From contig VXBA01002723.1 in the NCBI GenBank assembly GCA_013399895.1, positions 35,838 through 99,837 of the forward strand: DNA of 64,000 nt, written 5' to 3'. Position numbers and translations under genes: made by a program. Below are positions 10,801 through 19,800 of this stretch, in pieces. How positions within the stretch are numbered: position 1 is the stretch's first letter; every line of letters starts with the position of its first letter. Under the pieces are notes generated by a model, which was not told the DNA's origin, made no database searches, and saw only the letters and a list, made by a program, of their open reading frames with translations. This DNA is from Serilophus lunatus. Its lineage: Eukaryota > Chordata > Aves > Passeriformes > Eurylaimidae.

Positions 10801-13800
10801 TGGGAGGTGTAGACAGACTCCTCGCCGAGCTTCTCCTTGGTGTAGCGCAGCTCCTGGCTCACACGGCTGCCCGCTGTGGAGGGGACCATGATGTGCCCTG
10901 GCACCGACAGGGCCGACAGAACCCACATCCCACCAATTTGTCCTGCCCATCAGGACGCCTAGGGAATGGGATGGGCAGGAGCAAGGCACTGCACCATCAC
11001 ACGGTGCCGTGTTAACCCAGAGGGGCTTCTTGATGTTGGGTTTCCCAACTGCTGCATCCTCTGGGGTGCTTGCACCCAGGGGATCCAAACGGGGATCATC
11101 TCAGAACACAATGGACCAGGCAATCAAGCAACACGGCTGCTTCCACACACAGAACAGCTTGTTGGCTTTGCTTTCCCCAGAAAAACCCCACAGACAGATC
11201 TCAGTGAGGCAGAGGGGATGCATCCTGCCCAATCCCACCTGTGTATTGTTGTAGGTGTTGCAGATGCCCAAAACCAGCCCCTGACACAGCAAGTGAAATT
11301 GGGCATGCCCCACGGCAACCCAGCTGCTCCCCAGCACCCCAAGGCAGGCAGTTTTGACCAGGGGAATGGCTGCAGGGAGAGGCAGGCACCCCCAAGTCCC
11401 CGCAGGTGTAGGCTGTCCCAGGAGGGGTTCGGGGACAGGGAAGTGAGACGGTGCTAGGGACATCACTCTTCCCTGTCAAGGCTCTGGGATCTGTCCCTTG
11501 GCGGCAGCAGGAGAGCTCCAAACGCAGCAGGGCCAAGGTTTCCGGGAGAAGCCGCCAACTTCATTTGCGGCTGCCTCAGCATGGAAGAGGAATCCCCTCC
11601 CAGCCAGCGTGGCTGGGACCAAACCCTGCACCGTCTTTCTCATGGCTGAACACCATCCCAGGGACAGTTGCCCCCAACCCCTCCAATCGAGGGGCTCCCA
11701 TCCATCCTGGCACAGCAAAGGAGGGGATCAAACAGCTCGGAGGAGGGTGGGAAGCAGTTCCTGAGACACCCCCCAAGTGCACCACCTAGTCGCCCTGCTC
11801 CCAACTCCCCTGCCCAAGGTGGGAGGTATGTGGTGTGTAGGCCTCACCTCAGCGCCACCCACCAGGGTGCCCAGCATCGGGTACGTCCTAAGGCAGAGCT
11901 GCTGGCAGGGGCAAGGCCAGCTCCTGCCCAGCCCCAGGGAAGCGGGGAGGTCAGGATTCATCTGCACCAGGACGCTCCCTCAGCAAGAGGCGGGGGCCCC
12001 GGCGGGCCTGGCCCCTCGCCAGCATCGAGGAGGCCGGAGCAAGACCGCAAATAAGGAGCAGAATCTTCCCTTTTAATGACTTATTATATGGGTTGGTGTT
12101 TTGGGGTTTTTTTCCCTGCTTTTTGGGAACAGGGAGGGCAAAGCATCTTTATTGTTTCTGGCTGGGCCAGGGAGCAGCTGGTGTCCATCAGATGCCAGTT
12201 GGGATGGAGGTTGTGCCAGGGACAGGGAGGGGGGGGACATGGCTGCGGCTTTTGTGTGTGTGTCAGAGGGGAGAGCAGCACCCAGGGTGAGGGGACGAGG
12301 ACACAGGGAGGGTGGGTGTCACAGGGGGAAACAGGATGCCCATCCCATTCCTAGCAGGCTGGGAGGTCGGGCAGGNCTGCTCCCAGGGGATGCATCCTGC
12401 TGCACCCTGTCAGTATCTCCGCCCAGCACGGCTGCAGGAGGAGCCACACATCTGCAAGTGTGGGGTGGGAGCCCCCCAAAAAATTAAAGAGAAAGAAAAA
12501 AAAAAAAAGAGAGAAAATAAAAAGCCGTCCCTTGTAATTAGTGTTAATTTGGAACAGGGCACTGCGAGCCGTCAGCAAGCTTCAAAGGCCGTGAGGAAGC
12601 CTCAAATTCCAACACCCTAATTAACCAAAGAGCAACATGAAAAGACAAGGCAGCGCACACAGGGCTGCCAAGGACACTTCAAACGGGCGCGCGCCCGCCG
12701 GCCGGCCAGCCCGGGAGCGGGGCGAGACGCCCCACGCTGCACGCAGCCCCCCGGCCGGGGAGGAGGCTGGGGGGGCACCCCGATACCAACAATGAGCACA
12801 TTAATGAGAAACTGTATGTAAATTCCTTTTTTTTTGTTGTTTTGTTTTTTTGTTTTGTTGTTGTTTTTGTTTTGTTGGGTTTTTTTGGGTTTTTTTAATT
12901 CCAATTAACAAAGGGAGCCCTTGGCTTTTTCATGCAAAGGATTCTCTGGTTCCAATCAGGCGTCCAGTCCTGCTTACGAACAGCCTGCTCTGCTCCCCGG
13001 CAGGGTTTGGCTTCACCACCCTGGACCCCCACATCTCCTTAAAAACCCACAGCAGGGCCTGAGGGCAGAACAGTCCCCCAGGGCAGTCATGCCTTGCATG
13101 AGCACCCTCTCTGGGGCGGGCACCGCTCCCGGGTACCCGTGGCTGGGGGTTTTATGCTGGGGTGTCGTGGGGTGCCAGCTCACAGAAGTGTGAGCTGGAG
13201 GGTGGATTGGGCGGGCCCCCATGCCCATTTGCAATCCAAACATCAGAGGTGCAGAGCAGGCTCCTGCCATGCTCAAGCAGGGAGAGCGTGGGTGCCAAGG
13301 AGGGGACAGGGTCCCTGTCAGAGAGGACAGCTGCGTGTGTGGCTCCTTCCAATCCGCGGGCCATGCCGGGGGAGCCCTCCCCGTAATTACGGCATCCGCC
13401 ACAAAATTACAGAGCAGGGCTGGAGCCTCCCTACCCCTTTCCTGGCCACCCTGCCTGAGCCATCCCCCTGCCACTGCTCCCCAAATCCTCCTGGCACAGG
13501 ACCCACAGCTACAGCACTGCAGCCAGCTCACCCTCGCCCAGTGGAACCAGATTGTGCCTTTGGCTACTCCAGTCAAGACTGAGACCCAGCCCTTGTTTTC
13601 TCCCCCTGCCCAGGAAAGGTCTGACCCCAGCTCACCCCACATCCTCCCAGGGGCTGCCAGAACTCCCCCAACTCAGCTCAGAGGATCTGGGGTTAGAAGA
13701 ACCCATGCCAGGCCCTGCTGCCTGCTGCAAAGCCCGCCAGTACAGGGCTGGACCCCATGCAGCCACTCTATCTGTCAATGACAGCGAGGGGACATCCCAT

Positions 13801-16800
13801 CATGCTTTCCCAGGGCAGGAGGTGAGCAAACCCTGCGGTGCCCATGCAGTGAGGGGCAGTGGGCTGAGTGTGTCAGAGCATGTCCAGGTGGCGCTGGGAG
13901 GGCAGTGGGTCGGGGCAGGCTGCCAGCCCCACACTGAGCTCTCCCTGTCTGGCAAGGGTGTAGATGAGGGAGGGATGTGGGAGGTGCTGGGGGCCACAGA
14001 GAGGCAATGGTGTCCCTCCAGGAGATGCACACTGCTGCAAGGACCACTGTCACCCCAGGGTGTGTGGAGGCTACGGTCAATAGCAGTGCCATCACACTGC
14101 AGAAAGGATCCAGGCACTGCCAGCAGCTGTCATCACTGCTTGGGTGGGACAGAATGGCAGGGAGAGAGCACTCCTGGGCACACATCTTGACTCGGCCCAC
14201 AATAATCAGGCCCTGTCCTGCCTGCTGTAGTGGGGCTAAAGGATGTGGCAATAAATGTGGGTGAGTCCCAGATTCAGCTGATGCAGAGGGGATGATGTAG
14301 CCCTGACCCCAGCTCCAGCTGTGCCCATCAGCAAGAGAAGCAAGGGCAGGAGGTCCCTCGGTGAGCAGCCCCCTTTCCACGGTACAACATCCCAAAGCTA
14401 GGGCCGGAAACCACTGCACAAATGCTCAGCTGGGAGGGGGTGCAAGGTCACGCTGAGATCACCTGGTAAAAGCCATCTCCATGCGGACCCCCCTCTGCAG
14501 CACCCCCAGCGCTACGAGGGGCACTCACAGGGCAAAACACCGGCCTGTCAAGCCATCCCTTGGCACAGACCGAGCGAATCCCGCTGGCAGATGTGCCCAC
14601 CCTGGGTGATTAGAGCCCCGGGGGCATTAGAGGGACGCCAGCAGCGTCCTGCAGCTCATGCACTATCGTGCGTCCCGGTGGGAGGGGGTCCCGAGGCACC
14701 GCCCCAAGCGTCCCTCCGCCACAGCTTCCCCGTGCTGAGCGGCGTGCAAGCCTGAGGCCACCTTCAAAGTGTTGTGGGGCGGATTAGCTGGATTAGGGAG
14801 GCAGTGAAAGGACCCATGCTGCTCCGGAGGAAGTCTCGCCCAGGGCACGCTGAAAGAGCCATTTTTACCTGTCCCGGCCGCTACCGCCGGCCTCGCCAAA
14901 AGCCCGGCAGCCCCGTCCTGTCAAAACACGTCCTCCCGGCCCCATTCACCCCACGGCTGGTCCGGGGAAGGGGGGCAGCTGGGCGGCAGATGGGTGTCCC
15001 CAGCAGCGCTGAGGGATGAACGAGGGCTCGGCCCTGCCCCAGCACCTCCAACTAAACCCAGCCCCACCAAAGGGGCTCCCAGCTAAATCAAGAGGGGCGG
15101 CAGAAGAGGGGGATGCCTTCAAAAAGCCAGCGGCGGAGGGGCTGAAAGGGCCCATTTGGGGCCAGTTCCCCAGCCGCCGGCCCCGGCCGAACTCTTTTGT
15201 TTAACGGCAAAGCTAAATTAATGTCTTTATTACCCCAAATCGCGGGGCGGCGGTTCCCAGCGCGGGGAGGGGGGACGCCGGGAGCTCGCACCGCCCCGGC
15301 CAGCTCCGAGGGGACAGCGCGACCCCCGAAAAAGAGAGGGGGAAAGAAAAAAAAAAGGAGGGGGGGAGAGGGATTCAGTTGGGAACTATTCACCGCTAAG
15401 ACTCCTGTCAGCATTGACATAAATTTCCACTGGTGTTGGCATTTAGGCATTTGCCATTTCCATATGTATAGGGCTGCCTGTACTAATTATGCTAATCACC
15501 CCCTCTGTTGGCTGCTGTGAAAAATGGCCACATTAGGCACTCCACTGCTTGCTAATGTCACTTAATGTGTGGTTGAAACATACATTCATCCCCCTCTGAA
15601 TGGTGAAATTTTTCCACATTGCTGGCTTCATTCAGGCAAGAAATGAATTTTTTGAACTCAGACCACTTTTCCAGGCCCGAGGGAGAGGCAGATAATAAAA
15701 CCCTCTTCTCGGGCTCTGGCGCTGCCCCCTCCCAGCCGCCAAATAACATTTAAAACACAAAAAAACCCAAAACCCCTTCCCTAAGTCCGTAGATATGTCC
15801 AAGTTGGGAAAAAAAAAAAAAAAAGAAAAAAGTCCTTTCTAGGAAATTTAAAAAAAAAAAAATATAAGTTGAAAAGCAAAACAAAATGGATAGGAGCAGA
15901 TAACCCACAGCCATCCGTAAGGAGTCTTCCAGTCTCTCCGGGTTAATTAACAAAATTTTCCAGCCCAAAAAAGCTGACCAAGCTGTCAAACAAGGGAAGA
16001 GGAAGAGCAAGAGGTTTCGCACCCACCTCCCAAAGGTAAATAAATAAAAGGTGAACTGCCCCTGCACCTCACCTTCAGGCGGGTGGGGGGCTGCTGGGTG
16101 AGCCTCCCTTTCCTTCCCTCCTCCCCCCTCCCCAGAGAAGAAAGGCTCTTTCAGAGGCAGAGGGGACTTTGGAGCAGAGGGGAGAGCCAGGCAGGCATGT
16201 TTTCAGGATAACAGGGACCTCGGCACTTCATGGCAGCAAAACCCCAGCTGTCCTTCGCTCCTCCAAGCCCCCAGGGATGAGGGCACGGGGTCCCCAAGGA
16301 CACCCAGAGCCTGCAAACAGAGAGGACAGCAAGGTCCTGAAGAAAAAATCCCACCAGGCCAGGCAAGAATGTCCTTAGGGACCTTGGGCTCTCCCTTCCC
16401 ATGGAGTAATATTTGTGTCACCACACCCCGAGAGAAGCAGGGACCCTGTCCGCACAGGACACCCATCTAGGGACAGAGCAGGGACACAGCATCCAGAAGC
16501 CACCCCTTAGGAGTGAAACCAGCTCCAACTGCCTCCTTGCAGGCATCTTGCTGCCCTGGACACAGGGACAAGCTGCCATCAGAGCCCCTCTATACTGTTA
16601 GCATTAGCTCTACGCAGCTCCCCAGATTTACCCGCTCCTTTATCACACCCTGCACAAACATCCCACCCCACAAACCCACCCGCCGGCAACAACGAGACCA
16701 CCCACCTCTCTGTGTGCCCACCCAGGAACGATCATGGCATCCCACTCACCCCCACTGCTGCCCCACACTCTTCCATGGGACCCACCATGCACAGTGGGGA

Positions 16801-19800
16801 CAGGAGCTGGGAACAGGGGCCACACAGATGGTGGGAAGGGTGTTCAATCCCTGTCCTTGGCTTCCCATTGTGGCTTTTCCATTCCCTGTGCCCTCTCAAA
16901 AAGAGTCGGTCGGGGTCTCCTCTCCCGCCTGCCTCGCTGCAGGAGGAGCCCCAGGCTGCATCCTAGCCCTGTCCTGGGTGCCGGGGAGGGGACGTCCTGT
17001 GCCAAGTACTGTTGCAGAGGTCAAGGAAGGACAAAAGACACTGCAAGATACTGCCAGGGGGCTGGAGGTGTCTCAGCTTCATGCTCCAGTCTGGCAAGAA
17101 GGCAGCAAATTCCTCTCGCTCCCCTAAGATGCATCCTATTTCATCCCACCAGCACGTTTGGGGTGTCCCTGACCCCCCTAGAAAAGGGACAGGGTCTTCT
17201 CCAGGGAGACTCAGCAGCTCTTTGAGAGCATGACGGCTGTGCGGGATGCTGGGCTGTTCCGGTTAGGAATTAACCCGGCCTTCCTTTGAACCAGCCCTCA
17301 GTGCTATAAATCAGGCAGATCCATTCACCACCCAGGGCTCTGCCTGCCCAGAGCTCACTGCCCCGGCCCCTTAGCCCTAAAGACGCCCTGGGAGAGCCGG
17401 GAACAGCTGCCAGGTGTCTAGAGGTAACTCAACACTCACCGCTAGCCAGGGTTTCAAAGCCTCCGAGTGCCTAATTGCTTCGGAGGAGCCTAATTGAACA
17501 TTTCCACAGTCAAGTCCAATTTATGGGGTGACACAGCCTCCTTCCATCTCCCAAACAGAGATGCACGTCAGGCATAACCCCAGAACACTGCAAGAAGCCC
17601 CCAGTCGGCCTCCAGAGCGAAGGACATTCTCAGAATTGGGACAGGGGACCTTGCGTTTTCCCACAGTGGCCAGGGTCACAGCCCAGGCTCAGGAGGAATA
17701 CCATCAGCACAGCCCCAATGCTGACCCCAGCCAGGGGGGCAAAGTAGGGCTGCCCACGCTATTCCCACATTTGGGGAGAAGGGAGATGGGACAGCAGCTC
17801 CACGACCCCCATGGGAACAGCTCCCTTCCCTTCCCTACTCCCCAGGAGCCCAACTCCCAGAGAGCTGAGCTCAGCCTGCAGCAGTGACAGCCCAGTACTG
17901 CATCACATTCTGCTTCTGCAGCAATGGGACCTCACCTGTGTAAGGTGATGAGCTGGAGCACCACCACCCTACACCCCTCAGCCTGGCTAGGCACAGGCAG
18001 GTGATCAGGTACAATCATTAGGTGATTAAATACAGTCATGGAACCCTAAACCATCCTCCCTCTGAGCTGGGACCTACTGGGCTAGGATGATGGGCCTGGT
18101 ATCCCCTGCACACATACCCTGTCCCTTAGACACTTCATGGCGCTGCCTCCCCTCTGCAGCAGGGCCAGGATGAGATGGACCACATTCCTACAAACATCTC
18201 ACAGACCCAGAGAGGACAGGAGCTAGGGCACCCAGAACCCTAGGGAATCACACAACTTCGGAACCAAGCTGATGGGGCATCAACTTTGCCAGCCCAGGAG
18301 CAAAAACTGTGCTGCTTCTGCCTGGCACAGTGGGACCAGCCTCATTGCAGAGGCACATACACACACCAGCCACCCTGCCACACGTGTGGGAACACGAGAA
18401 GGTAGTGGCTGAGAAAATCCCAAAACACCTTCAAGTACTGTGGATCCAACCATAATCTTGGAAATTGTGTCCTGCTCTCCAGGGGCAGCCCAGGCCCTCC
18501 TGTCCCCCAGTAATGCCCACACCAGCAGGACGGGGTGCAGCGACCAGGATCTTGCCAGAAAACACAGAAGCCAAGGCCAGCAGTGAGACAATGACCCATG
18601 GAGGGTTATGGGGAAGGGGGGCAGCCCCACAACTGATACACAACACTGAAAGTGCCACTGCAAACCTTCCTTCCAAATCCTGACCCGCACATGCTTGCCA
18701 AGGACCCCGTGGAACGAAAGCCACCTCAGTCACATCGTCCTTGGTGGTCGCAGGTTCTGCCAACGCCTGAGGACGCTGGGGCTGTGCCACCCAGGAGCAA
18801 GGCAAAGAGGGGTCTGCCCCAAGCGCACGCTCCCAGGGGAAGAGCCCTCCCAGGAAGGACAAGGCAGGGCCCCAAGTAGCACCCTTGGCATCGCACACCA
18901 CGCTCACTAAGGCACCACAGACACAGAGCAGCAAGTGTGTGTGGACCCATGAGCACCCACTGCCCAGGCCAGCAGTGTTTCAGCATGGAGTAAAAAAAAA
19001 AATAAATTAATTAAATCCAGCTCCTGACACTGAAGAAGATGAGAAGCCACGAGAACGAGGAGGCTCCTGAGAGAGGCCCCCTGTACCCACATTACAGCCA
19101 GACCTCAGTGTGGGGGAAATCCCCCAGGAGCAGCCGCAGTTGCTCCGGGCCATACCCAGGCGAGCAGGGAAGCACGGCTGGGCAGAGCACAAGCCAGGTT
19201 TCTGGGCAATTTCAGCTGTCCCCAGGCTTGGCCCCTTCCCCATCCCGCTCTCCACCCTGATGTGCCGCAAGTCCCATTCCCCTAACAGGAACAATCACGG
19301 CCGCTTTCCTGGCCCCAGTTCCACAAAACGCTGACTCCCTGCAACTCCGAAAGCACAATTAAAATTCGATGGAGCCAGAGCCACGACCCAGAGCGAGGGA
19401 AACGCAGAGGGAGCGAGTCCCTCCTTCAGCAGCCACCACTCAGGGGCTGGCTGGACCGGGAGGTATCACTGGATTTCTCTGCTACGTGTTGCAGAGGAAA
19501 GGGGTGATGGAGACGAGATCTGGGGAGGGGGGACAAACACCCCTGGGGAGTGGGGAGCAGGTGGGAGAGCCGGGCATTCCTGGGCAAGAGTGCGTGTGTG
19601 CATCTGTGTGCAAGCAGCGAGGGAGCGCAGAGCCCTTTTTTTTAAATTAAAAGAAAAAAAAAAAAAAAAAAGGGGGTGGGAGAGCAAAGTTGCTTCTATT
19701 GTTGAACCAAATCCAAGAGTAGCTGAGGACCACACAGGGAGCGGGGCGTGGGGGAGGAGGCAGCGCTCCCGCACAAAGATGGCTGACACCCCTCTGCTGA

